Origin: Mesorhizobium atlanticum
GTDB lineage: Bacteria > Pseudomonadota > Alphaproteobacteria > Rhizobiales > Rhizobiaceae
Direction of reading: 5' to 3'
DNA length: 64,000 nucleotides
NCBI RefSeq assembly: GCF_003289965.1
Contig: NZ_QMBQ01000011.1
Span: 1-64,000 of the forward strand
Part shown: positions 53,597 to 62,049 of the stretch, piece after piece
Position numbering within the stretch: position 1 is the stretch's first letter
Layout of the letters: every line of letters starts with the position of its first letter
Translations under genes and position numbers: made by a program
Notes under the pieces: model-generated
The model's input: only the letters and a program-made list of their open reading frames with translations
Databases searched by the model: none
Told to the model about the DNA's origin: nothing

Positions 53597-54487
53597 TCAT
53601 CGAACTCTCACCGGTTCCGCATAGCTGGGCATCCGATCGACGCGGGGTTTCCACGAACCGTCGGCCACCACCATCAGGACGTGGGCCGCGATGTCCTCCA
53701 TTGGCGCGAACCAGACGTCACCGCGCGCCAGCACGGTCTCGAGGAACCGGTGGACGACTTCCCAGCGCGCGAGTCGTCCGGTTGCAAAAGGATGGACTAC
53801 CGGAATCCACAGGCCGCCGTGTCGGTAGGCCGCCTCGAACTCCTGCGCGAAGGCGGCGAAGCCCTGCTCCGGAGCGCGGATCGGCATCAAGTAATCGAGG
53901 TCCATCGACTGGACATATTGCGGCCAGTCGTCGAGGCCCCAATGCGATGGAAGCTCGACCAGCCGCCCCGCCGCGCTCTCAAGCAAATAGGGAATATCGT
54001 CGCCCATCAGCGACGCGTCGTAGACAAAGCCGCGCGATGCCAGCAGGTCCGCGGAGCGGTGCGAGAAATTGTAGAGGGGCGCGCGCCAGCCGCGCGGCCG
54101 CTTGCCGCTGGCCTTGACGATGACCTCGATGCCACGGTCGAGCCAATAGGCTTCCTCTTCCTCCGTCAGCTCTCGCGGATGCTCGTGCAGGAAGCCGTGA
54201 TGGGCGAGTTCGTGGCCGCCCGCTAGCATCGCTTCGACAGCAGCGGGATATTGCTCGATGCACCAGGCCGGCACGAAGAAAGTCTGCCTGACGCCGAGTT
54301 GCCGGTAGCTTTCCACGATGCGCGGCACGGCGACTTTCGGCCCATATTGCAGCATGGAGATCGCTGAGACGCGCGAATGACCGTCTTGAGGATGGGCAAT
54401 GTGGATGAGGCTGTCCGCATCCATGTCGAAGGTGATGCAAGCCGCGCATTTGGCGCCGTTCGGCCATGGGATCGGGTTGCGGATCAT
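53597..54487 (-). CDS. Polysaccharide-deacetylase-fold hydrolase (PuuE/allantoinase-like)
   Basis: 296 residues. Metal and catalytic motifs of the CE4/PuuE fold: CITFDMDADS near residue 20, GGHELAHHGFLHEHPRELTE (the His-His region) and RGWRAPLYNFS. No signal peptide, unlike cell-wall deacetylases, and the overall sequence resembles cytoplasmic PuuE allantoinases and amide hydrolases. In this operon a C-N hydrolase acting on a ureido or amide compound is the better guess. ATG 54487 overlaps the SDR stop as ATGA; the longer frame to 54631 is rejected. Confidence 0.85.
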   Translation of the reverse strand: MIRNPIPWPNGAKCAACITFDMDADSLIHIAHPQDGHSRVSAISMLQYGPKVAVPRIVESYRQLGVRQTFFVPAWCIEQYPAAVEAMLAGGHELAHHGFLHEHPRELTEEEEAYWLDRGIEVIVKASGKRPRGWRAPLYNFSHRSADLLASRGFVYDASLMGDDIPYLLESAAGRLVELPSHWGLDDWPQYVQSMDLDYLMPIRAPEQGFAAFAQEFEAAYRHGGLWIPVVHPFATGRLARWEVVHRFLETVLARGDVWFAPMEDIAAHVLMVVADGSWKPRVDRMPSYAEPVRVR

Positions 54488-55221
54488 GGCATGACGCTCC
54501 CGCCATTGATGCCAAGCCCTTGCCCGGTGAAATAGCGGCCGCCTGCGCCGGCGAGGAAGACGGCGAGCTCTGCCACCTCTTCCGGCTTGCCGAAACGGGC
54601 GAGCGGGATGGCAAGCTCCCTGGCGCGCCATTCGGCACTCATATTGGCCGCGCCAAGCATTTCGGTATCAATCGGCCCGGGGCAAATCGCATTGACCAGG
54701 ATGCGCGGTGCAAACTCCTTGGCCCACGAGCGCACCAGGCCGAGGACCCCGTGCTTGGATGCCACATAAGGCGAAAAAATCTCGCGTCCGCAATAGGCCA
54801 TGTCGGACGCGATCATGATCACGCGGGCGGGCGCCTCCTGCGTCCCGGCCATCAGACCGATAGCCGTCTTGCCAACGAGGAAGCTGCCGCGCAGGTTGAC
54901 TGCGATCACCCTGTCGAAGTCGGCGACAGGCGTCGCCAGAAGCGGCGCTTCGTGGATGATGCCAGCGCAATGGACCAGCACGTCGAGCCCGCCGAACGCA
55001 GTTCTGACAGCCTCGCCCATCGCGACCACGGCATTGGCGTCGGACACGTCGCAAGCCAGGTCTAGAACCTCGATCGCGCCTTTCTCCCTGGCCGCCTCGG
55101 CGGTGTTTTCCGGCGCGCGGATGTCGGCCAGCGCAAGGCGCGCTCCGGTCCCGGCGAAGGCGAGAGCGCTGGCCGAACCGATACCTCTGTAGGCCCCCGT
55201 CACCAGAACCCGCGCGCTCAT
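54484..55221 (-). CDS. Short-chain dehydrogenase/reductase
   Basis: 245-residue SDR. Cofactor loop TGAYRGIG near residue 8, HCAG where NNAG is usual, catalytic Ser in IMIASDMAYCG, Tyr-Lys in YVASKHG and NAICPGPIDTEML. ALADIRA at the end of beta-2 has an Asp, favouring NAD. Overlaps both neighbours by 4 bp. Substrate unknown. Confidence 0.9.
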   Translation of the reverse strand: MSARVLVTGAYRGIGSASALAFAGTGARLALADIRAPENTAEAAREKGAIEVLDLACDVSDANAVVAMGEAVRTAFGGLDVLVHCAGIIHEAPLLATPVADFDRVIAVNLRGSFLVGKTAIGLMAGTQEAPARVIMIASDMAYCGREIFSPYVASKHGVLGLVRSWAKEFAPRILVNAICPGPIDTEMLGAANMSAEWRARELAIPLARFGKPEEVAELAVFLAGAGGRYFTGQGLGINGGSVMP

Positions 55222-56000
55222 GCCATCACCTCGCCGCGATCGAGCATCAGCGCCTGACCCGTCATGTCCTTCGCGCCATCTGAGGCGAGGAACAGATACG
55301 GCGCAGCCAGATCTTCGGGCTCCAGCAGGCCAGGCAGGACCTGTGCGCCGACGATCTCAGCCAACAGATCATTCTCGCCGCGGCCGGTGCGCAGCGACAT
55401 GTTCTTCAGCGACAGCATCGCTGCCTCGGTGCGCACCCAGCCGGGGCACACCGCGTTGACACGAATGCCCTTCGGCCCGAGTTCCGTGGCCATCACGCGG
55501 GTAAAGCCGAGATTGGCGTGCTTCGAAGCGATGTAGGCGGCGAATTCGGGGACAGCCACACGGCTCCAGATCGAGGCGGTGACGATGATCCGGCCGCCCT
55601 CGCCCATCAGCGGCACTGCATGGCGAGTAATGTAGAACGTGCCGTTGGTGTTGATGTCGGTGATGCGCCGGAAAGTCTCCTCGACGCCTTCGTCCGGATC
55701 GAGCAGCGGCGTGATGCGCTCCAACCCGGCATTGTTGACCAGCACGTCGATGTGTCCGAGTTCGGCCAGCGCGGATTTCACCGCGGCAGCGTCGGTGATG
55801 TCGCATTCGATCGCCCGCACCGGACGACCGGCTTTCACGGCGATGTCGCGCGCGGCGTCATGAATACCCTTGCCTGAGGACAGCACCGCCACGTCGGCGC
55901 CAGCCAGCGCAAAGGACTCCGCCACAGCCCGCCCGATTCCGCGGCTAGCGCCCGTCACCAGTGCGCTCTCGCCGGAGAAGTCGTAGCGGACGCGGCCCAT
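55218..56000 (-). CDS. Short-chain dehydrogenase/reductase
   Basis: 260-residue SDR. TGASRGIG near residue 17, NNAG, catalytic Ser in IVTASIWSRVA, Tyr-Lys in YIASKHA, and NAVCPGWVRTEA. The end of beta-2 reads VLSSGKG, with no Asp, suggesting NADP. Its pairing with a second SDR of different cofactor type could allow epimerisation by oxidation then reduction; this is inference. It starts 3 bp after the ureohydrolase stop. Confidence 0.9.
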   Translation of the reverse strand: MGRVRYDFSGESALVTGASRGIGRAVAESFALAGADVAVLSSGKGIHDAARDIAVKAGRPVRAIECDITDAAAVKSALAELGHIDVLVNNAGLERITPLLDPDEGVEETFRRITDINTNGTFYITRHAVPLMGEGGRIIVTASIWSRVAVPEFAAYIASKHANLGFTRVMATELGPKGIRVNAVCPGWVRTEAAMLSLKNMSLRTGRGENDLLAEIVGAQVLPGLLEPEDLAAPYLFLASDGAKDMTGQALMLDRGEVMA

Positions 56001-56003
56001 CGA

Positions 56004-56975
56004 TCAGCCTTTCCTGGCGTGCATGACCCGACCGATGATGTTCATCAGAATTTGCGCGGCGAGGATCGATGTCGAGCCGGAATGATCGTAGTCGGGCGCG
56101 ACCTCCACGAGGTCGATGCCGACGATGCTGCCGCGCTTGGCTAGCGCCGCCAGGATCTCCAGAACCTCGTAGTAGACGAAGCCGCCATGGGATGGCGTGC
56201 CGGTTCCCGGCGCGATCGAGGGGTCGAACCCGTCGATATCGATGGTGACGTAGTAGCGCGCGCCGGGGGGAACGCGCTCGACAACCGCGTCGATCCCCAA
56301 CGCCCGGATCTGACGCACCGACAGGATGTCGGAGCCCATCTTGCGGGCATCCTCGTAGCCTTCCTTGGCCGTTGAAGAGACGTTGCGGATGCCAAGTTGC
56401 GAAAGGCCGCTGACATAGGGCTTTTCCGCCGCGCGCCGCATCGGATTGCCGTGCCCGTAACGCACGCCGTGGCGCTCGTCGACGAAGTCGAGATGCGCGT
56501 CGATCTGGACGATGTGGATCGGTCCGTTCTTGGCGCAATTGTCAGAGAAGGCGTTGATGCACGGGATATTGACGGAGTGGTCGCCGCCCAGGACCACCGG
56601 CAGTGCGCCGGCCGCCAGAATCTTGCGCACCGCAAATTCGATGTTCGCATGGCTCTTCATCGTATCGGTGTGGACGATATCGGCGTCGCCGATGTCGACG
56701 ATCCTGACTTCGCCGGCTGGCAGATAGGTCACGTCGTCCTCATGATCGTAGGCGCCGCCATGGCCGAAGGAAAACAGCGTGGAGGCTTCGCGGATCGCCC
56801 GCGGTCCGAAACGGGTGCCGGCGCGCCATTGCGTGCCGCAGTCGAACGGCGCCCCGACGACGGCGACGTCGGCGTCGATCGCCTCCCAGTCGGGCTGGTA
56901 CGGGTACTTTCCGAACGTGCAGATGCCGACGAACGGCAGGTTCAGTCGCCCGGTTTCGTAGGAATTGCTCGACAT
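56004..56975 (-). CDS. Ureohydrolase (agmatinase/arginase family)
   Basis: 323 residues. All Mn-binding signatures are present: VVLGGDHSVNIP, VQIDAHLDFVDE and TIDIDGFDPSIAPGTGTPSH, plus GIDLVEVAPDYD. The family splits urea from a guanidino group (agmatine, guanidinobutyrate, guanidinopropionate and others). The long N-terminus with FVGICTFGKYPYQPD is typical of rhizobial agmatinase-like proteins whose substrates are mostly untested. AGAGGGG stands before ATG 56975. First gene of the leftward operon, divergent from a LysR gene. Confidence 0.9.
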   Translation of the reverse strand: MSSNSYETGRLNLPFVGICTFGKYPYQPDWEAIDADVAVVGAPFDCGTQWRAGTRFGPRAIREASTLFSFGHGGAYDHEDDVTYLPAGEVRIVDIGDADIVHTDTMKSHANIEFAVRKILAAGALPVVLGGDHSVNIPCINAFSDNCAKNGPIHIVQIDAHLDFVDERHGVRYGHGNPMRRAAEKPYVSGLSQLGIRNVSSTAKEGYEDARKMGSDILSVRQIRALGIDAVVERVPPGARYYVTIDIDGFDPSIAPGTGTPSHGGFVYYEVLEILAALAKRGSIVGIDLVEVAPDYDHSGSTSILAAQILMNIIGRVMHARKG

Positions 56976-57068
56976 GCCTACCCCTCTTTCGTGGCGAAGG
57001 AGTAGGTCGGACAAGGCTACTTCGATAAATTCCTATGATTGGATGTTTAGTTGTGCATTATTCGATGT

Positions 57069-57992
57069 ATGCGCAACCGTTCCCGCCAACGCGTGCTCAA
57101 TCTGTCGCTCGGCGATGTCGAGTTGCGGCTGCTGCGCGTGTTCGCGGCGATCGTTCATCACAACGGATTTTCTGCGGCGCAGGCCGCCCTCGGCATGACG
57201 CAGCAGACGATCTCGACCCACATGCGCCATCTCGAGGAAAGGCTGGGGTTACGGCTCTGCGAAAGGGGCCGCAGCGGCTTCCTGCTCACCGAAGAAGGAC
57301 GACAGGTCCATGCCGCGACGCTCGACCTGCTTGGATCGATCGAGCAGTTCCAGGGCCGACTGGGCGAGGCGCAGGGCGAATTGTCCGGCAGCCTAAAATT
57401 CGGCACGGTGGATGCGATGATGACCAATCGCGCCCTCAACCTTCAGGGTGCGCTTGGCGAATTCCATAGGGTGGCGCCGCGCGTCCGCCTGGAAATCGAC
57501 GTCGCCGCGCCACAGGTGCTTTACCAGGGGTTGCTCGACGGCGCCTATCAGATCGTCCTCATGCCATGGATGAGCAGCCTGCCCTCCCATTTCCGGTCGC
57601 AGACGATCTTTTCCGAGGTGCAGAAGCTCTACTGTGCCAAAGGCCATCCGCTGTTCGACATTCCCGATGAGCGGATTACTGATGCGCGCCTGAAGGCACA
57701 GCCTTTCGCTGGGCGCACATACATGACCGACGAGACGATCTGCGGCGTCACGTTTTCCTGGTCCGCCGCCACGCCGCATATGGAGGGTACGCTGCTCCTG
57801 CTGCTGTCCGGCGTCTATATCGGCTTCCTGCCGGATCACTATGCGGAAGAATTTGTAAACAAGGGCCAGTTACGCGTCCTGGCACCGGCGCGCATGACCT
57901 TCGAGGATCCTTTCCACATCGCCTATCCGCGGGAACGGCCATCCCGCGCCGCCGAAGCACTGGCGCGAGCAATTGTTGCGGGAGTCCGATAG
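57069..57992 (+). CDS. LysR-family transcriptional regulator
   Basis: 307 residues. Winged helix at about 12-75 (LRLLRVFAAIVHHNGFSAAQ, AALGMTQQTISTHMRHLEER) and a LysR effector domain (SGSLKFGTVDAMMTNRALNL, LLLLSGVYIGFLPDHYAEEF). It probably activates the divergent ureohydrolase operon from the 93-bp gap between 56975 and 57069, where GCAT-N10-ATGC lies at about 57054-57071. ATG 57069 is preferred over a TTG at 57051. Confidence 0.9.
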   Translation: MRNRSRQRVLNLSLGDVELRLLRVFAAIVHHNGFSAAQAALGMTQQTISTHMRHLEERLGLRLCERGRSGFLLTEEGRQVHAATLDLLGSIEQFQGRLGEAQGELSGSLKFGTVDAMMTNRALNLQGALGEFHRVAPRVRLEIDVAAPQVLYQGLLDGAYQIVLMPWMSSLPSHFRSQTIFSEVQKLYCAKGHPLFDIPDERITDARLKAQPFAGRTYMTDETICGVTFSWSAATPHMEGTLLLLLSGVYIGFLPDHYAEEFVNKGQLRVLAPARMTFEDPFHIAYPRERPSRAAEALARAIVAGVR

Positions 57993-58038
57993 GTTGGGAC
58001 GATAGCGGGCTTAGCACGAGCGCCGCCGCCTGCGCCCG

Positions 58039-58076
58039 GCCGACATCAAGAAGATCTGCCGCGGTCTTATGTCGGC
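58039..58076. terminator. Hairpin between convergent LysR and AraC genes
   Basis: GCCGACAT (58039-58046) pairs with ATGTCGGC (58069-58076), extended after one bulged base by AAG/CTT. It sits 46 bp past the LysR stop in the 320-bp gap before the convergent AraC stop (58313), and could serve as terminator. The rest of the gap shows no gene. Confidence 0.45.
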
Positions 58077-58312
58077 AAAGAGGTTCAAGTGGCCTGTCGG
58101 CTTTCGGGAGTGGCAGACGAAAACTGTGTGGCTGATATTGGGTGCAAGGCAGACGTCGAGCAGCGGAATTGCTAAACCTTCCTTGGATCCAAGGGCAGTC
58201 GCTCGCCAAGCTGCCTATCTGCGGCAAACATTCAAGCGAGACGCAAATCGTATGTTTGCCACACTCCAGATTCTTTTGAGTTCCGGTCAGCCTTGAAGCC
58301 ATGCGATTGGCA

Positions 58313-59410
58313 TTACCTGGCCCGAACGGCTGGCATTGCCAGAAGGCGGTCTGCGTTCCCGGACCTCAGTTCAGGACTGGAGTTATGCGGTGCGCTGAGG
58401 ACGATCTGTCGCCTGCCGCCCGGCGCAAGCCCCACCGCCAGTTCCGCCGCCTTTCCCACACTGGCCGCTTGCGCAACGAGAAGCCTCTGAACCTCCGCGG
58501 CATCCTCAACGGTCAACAAGCTCCGCGGTTTCAAGGACCGATGACCGCGGCGGAATTCGGCTGGGCTGCAGCCGAAACGGCCCCGAAACTTGTTGTAGAA
58601 GACGGCCGGATTGCCGAAGCCGCTACGCTCCATGATCATGCCGACCGTCTGGTCGGTCGTTCGCAGCGCCTCCGCGGCACTGTCGAGCCGCAGGTTCTGC
58701 GAGTAGTCGCGATAACCTATTCCGAGGTGCCGTTTGAAAAGGCGGGAGAGATGGCTGAGCGTCAGTCCTTCTGCTTCGGCGATCTGGCCGAGATGCTGGG
58801 CCTCGTCCCGCTCGCTCAAGGTATCCATGATCCGCAGGATGCGGTCGCGGCTGTCTGATCGCAGTTGCGCTCCGGCGGGGTCGGCCTCCTCATAGGGAAT
58901 CCAGCGGTAGACGTAGCAAGCCAGCAGATTGGCGATCGTCTGGTGCACCATGACCTCTTCGGCGTGATTGCTCTGATCTAGGACCATGCGCGCCATCAAC
59001 GCCTTGATTGGTACAATCCGATGCATGAAGGACGGACTGTGCAGGAAGGTGCGGCAAAGATATTGCCGGGAGGCGAACCCAGGCAGGCCCAGACGCTCGA
59101 AATACGTCGTGTCGAGATGCACGCCGCAGACCAACGTGTCTCGCGAAATGGACGTCGAATTGTGCGGCACGTCGGCATTTATGATGATCGCGTCGTCCCG
59201 GTCCATCTCGCAGATCTGCCCGTCCACCACGAGGCGGAACCGCCCACGCAGCACGAAAAGTATCTCCATCTCGCGGTGCCAGTGGTAAGGCACATCGGCA
59301 TAGCCGTGCACGAAGGCCCGACAATGGGCCTCCGCCGAAGGGCCGTGGTCCTCGAAATCGCAACCAGGCTTCTCACGCCCAGGTTCTGGTCTCAGATAAG
59401 CGACGTTCAT
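58313..59410 (-). CDS. Cupin-AraC transcriptional regulator
   Basis: 365 residues. N-terminal cupin sensor (YADVPYHWHREMEILFVLRG then FRLVVDGQICEMDRDDAIII) and an AraC DNA-binding domain at about 195-290 (IAEAEGLTLSHLSRLFKRHL, MERSGFGNPAVFYNKFRGRF). About 70 residues follow the HTH domain, unusual since it normally ends the protein. GGGAGG lies 7 bases before ATG 59410. Divergent from the GH3 and sugar-importer genes, which it likely controls in response to an oligo- or monosaccharide. Confidence 0.9.
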   Translation of the reverse strand: MNVAYLRPEPGREKPGCDFEDHGPSAEAHCRAFVHGYADVPYHWHREMEILFVLRGRFRLVVDGQICEMDRDDAIIINADVPHNSTSISRDTLVCGVHLDTTYFERLGLPGFASRQYLCRTFLHSPSFMHRIVPIKALMARMVLDQSNHAEEVMVHQTIANLLACYVYRWIPYEEADPAGAQLRSDSRDRILRIMDTLSERDEAQHLGQIAEAEGLTLSHLSRLFKRHLGIGYRDYSQNLRLDSAAEALRTTDQTVGMIMERSGFGNPAVFYNKFRGRFGCSPAEFRRGHRSLKPRSLLTVEDAAEVQRLLVAQAASVGKAAELAVGLAPGGRRQIVLSAPHNSSPELRSGNADRLLAMPAVRAR

Positions 59411-59603
59411 CCCATTCCTCCCGAATTTTGCCGATTAGATATCAAAAACTGTCGTATTTCCAGCGCAACTTCCACGGCTAGATGACTGGCTTACGCTGTG
59501 TCATCGTTTGCCTGCTCCACTGCGAACGACAGGTTCGCCAAGGCGGAAATGGCCACGGAATTTCGGGAAACCGACACCCGGGCACAATGAGGTGGAAAGT
59601 CTG

Positions 59604-61970
59604 ATGGCATGGAATATTTCCGACAAGGAACTGGGCGCCCTGGTGGACCAGATGACTCCCGAGGAAAAGGTAACGCTGGTGACAGGCAGCGGCCTTTGGC
59701 GCACCGCGGCCAACTACAGGCTCAACATTCCCGAGCTTTTGATGACCGACGGGACCTATGGCGTGCGCTACTCGATCGAACAGATCGACGGGCCGCAGGA
59801 CAGTGACAGCCAGCTCGCGGCCTTCCTCAGTGTTGTCAATGCGGACCTGTCGCGCGGCGTCGAAGGAGCCTTCGGCTCGACCCGCCCGGCAACCTGCTTC
59901 CCCAACGGATCATCCTTCGCCTGCTCATGGGACGTGGATCTCGCCCACGCGCTCGGCGAGGCCCTGGCCGACGAATGTCAGGCCTTCGGCGTCAATCTTC
60001 TGCTAGGTCCCGGTATCAATATTCGTCGTACGCCGCTCGCCGGGCGCAGCTACGAATACTACTCCGAAGACCCGGTTCTGACCGGCGAGATCGCCGCCGC
60101 GGTCATCAACGGCATGCAGAAGAACGGGGTCGGCGCGTCGCTCAAGCATTTCGCCTGCAACAATTCCGAAGTGCAGCGGACCACGATGAGCTCGGTCGTC
60201 GAGGAGCGCGCGCTGCGCGAGATCTACCTCGCCGGATTCGAAAGAGCGATCCGCAAGAGCAACCCCTGGACCGTCATGAGTTCCTACAATCGGCTGAACG
60301 ACGTCCAAGCGGCCGAGAACCATTGGCTGCTGACCCAGGTGCTGCGCGACGAATGGGGTTATGATGGCGTCGTTGTCTCCGACTGGCACGGCATCAAGGA
60401 CCGTGTCGCTTCGATGAACGCCGGCAACGATCTCGACATGCCGGAAAGCGCGGCGCGCAGGCAGGAATTGCTCGAGGCCGTGGGAGACGGTCGTGTCTCG
60501 ACGACGGTGCTGGACCTGTCATGCCTGCGTATCCTCAAGCTTATTCGGACGGCACGCAACGGCGCCCGCAGGAATGTGGCCGTCGACTTCAAGAAACATC
60601 ACGCCCTAGCGCAGCGTATGGCGCTCGAATCCATCGTGCTGTTGAAGAACGAGGGAAACCTTCTGCCGCTCGACGGCTCCAAGCCGCGCAAGATCGCCGT
60701 GGTTGGCGCCGCTGCGCGCGAGCCGGTCATCCAGGGATCGGGCTGCGCCACGACCCGGCCGACCGAGGTCGATATTCCGCTCGACGAGATCCGGCGACTG
60801 GCGCCCGGCTCAACCGTCACCTTCAATTCGGCATCCGACTTCGCGGCCGGCGCCGCCATCGAGCAGGCCGCTCTCGCCGATGTGGATGCGGCCGATGTCG
60901 TGCTGTTCTTCGGGAATACGGAAGTGGGCTATGACGGCGAGGGCTCCGACCGTACGGACCTCAACCTCCATGACGGCCAGGACGATTTGATCAACCGGCT
61001 TTCGAAGCGGAACCGCAGATTCGTCGCTATCCTTGCCACGCCCGACGCCGTGGCCATGCCTTGGGTGGACCAGACGGCCGCCGTACTGGCAATGTTTTTC
61101 GGTGGCCAAGGCGCGGGCCGCGCCGTGGCCGAACTACTGTTCGGCGTGCACAACCCGTGTGGCAAGCTAACCGTCACCTTCCCGGTGCGTCTCGAGGACA
61201 CCCCGGGCTTCCTCACCTACCCCGGCGAGAACAACAGGCATGTCTATAGCGAAGGCATCCACGTCGGATACCGCTCCTACGACAAGCGCAAGCTTGCTCC
61301 GCTGTTTCCGTTCGGCTTCGGCCTAAGCTACACGACCTTTGACTACTCCAACGTCGAAACCGATGCCGCGAGCATCACGGCGACCAGCAACCTCAAAGTG
61401 TCCTTCGACGTGACGAACACCGGCGCGCGCGCCGGCAAGGAAATCGTGCAGGTTTACGCTCGGCCGCACAACCCGCGCCTCATACGCCCGATCCGCGAGC
61501 TAAAGGGCTTCGCCAAGGTCGAATTGCAGCCGGGAGAAACCAGGCGCGTCGATATCACGATTGAGGCGCGCGACCTGCGCTACTACGACAACGACTACCG
61601 AACCTGGCTGCTCGACGCGGGCAAGCTGACCATCGAGGTAGCTGCCTCCTCGCGCGACATCCGGCTGGAAAGATCCATCGATGTCGAAGCTCCGGCACTA
61701 CCGTCCAGCATTCTGACCGTCGAAAGCCAGCCTTCCACGGTGCTGGAGCAGGAATACGCGCGCAAGCGCTTCGGCTTGTTCCTCAAGGAACAACTCGATC
61801 TCGACGAGGAAGAAACCGACAAGCTGCTGGAATATTGCGGCGGCTCCTTCCTCGGAATCTACAACACCGTCGCCTGGGTCGCCGGAGACAAGATTTCGAA
61901 GGATGTCATGGCCGCCTTCCTGGATGGCCTGAACAAGGAAATGGGCAGGGCAATCGGAAAGGCTGCCTGA
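59604..61970 (+). CDS. Glycoside hydrolase family 3 (beta-glucosidase-like)
   Basis: 788 residues. GH3 N-terminal barrel with substrate motifs KHFACNNSEVQR and the nucleophile Asp in VVSDWHG (about residue 260), GH3 C-terminal domain (ESIVLLKNEGNLLPLDGSKP, AMFFGGQGAGRAVAELLFG), then a fibronectin III-like domain to about 700 (GKEIVQVYARPHNP). The last 80 residues or so (EQEYARKRFGLFLKEQLDLD...) go beyond the usual end. No signal peptide, so imported oligosaccharides are probably cleaved in the cytoplasm. ATG 59604 chosen; GAGG is 11 bases upstream. Confidence 0.92.
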   Translation: MAWNISDKELGALVDQMTPEEKVTLVTGSGLWRTAANYRLNIPELLMTDGTYGVRYSIEQIDGPQDSDSQLAAFLSVVNADLSRGVEGAFGSTRPATCFPNGSSFACSWDVDLAHALGEALADECQAFGVNLLLGPGINIRRTPLAGRSYEYYSEDPVLTGEIAAAVINGMQKNGVGASLKHFACNNSEVQRTTMSSVVEERALREIYLAGFERAIRKSNPWTVMSSYNRLNDVQAAENHWLLTQVLRDEWGYDGVVVSDWHGIKDRVASMNAGNDLDMPESAARRQELLEAVGDGRVSTTVLDLSCLRILKLIRTARNGARRNVAVDFKKHHALAQRMALESIVLLKNEGNLLPLDGSKPRKIAVVGAAAREPVIQGSGCATTRPTEVDIPLDEIRRLAPGSTVTFNSASDFAAGAAIEQAALADVDAADVVLFFGNTEVGYDGEGSDRTDLNLHDGQDDLINRLSKRNRRFVAILATPDAVAMPWVDQTAAVLAMFFGGQGAGRAVAELLFGVHNPCGKLTVTFPVRLEDTPGFLTYPGENNRHVYSEGIHVGYRSYDKRKLAPLFPFGFGLSYTTFDYSNVETDAASITATSNLKVSFDVTNTGARAGKEIVQVYARPHNPRLIRPIRELKGFAKVELQPGETRRVDITIEARDLRYYDNDYRTWLLDAGKLTIEVAASSRDIRLERSIDVEAPALPSSILTVESQPSTVLEQEYARKRFGLFLKEQLDLDEEETDKLLEYCGGSFLGIYNTVAWVAGDKISKDVMAAFLDGLNKEMGRAIGKAA

Positions 61971-62049
61971 CGGTTGCTCGCCCTTCGCTGCTCGGCAAGG
62001 GCGGAACGCAAATTCAATCAACAACAACAACTTCGGGAAGGGAACCAAC

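Noticed and set aside
58013..58312. Small genes in the LysR-AraC gap
   Set aside because: Short frames here have no SD, no recognisable motif, and overlap the hairpin.
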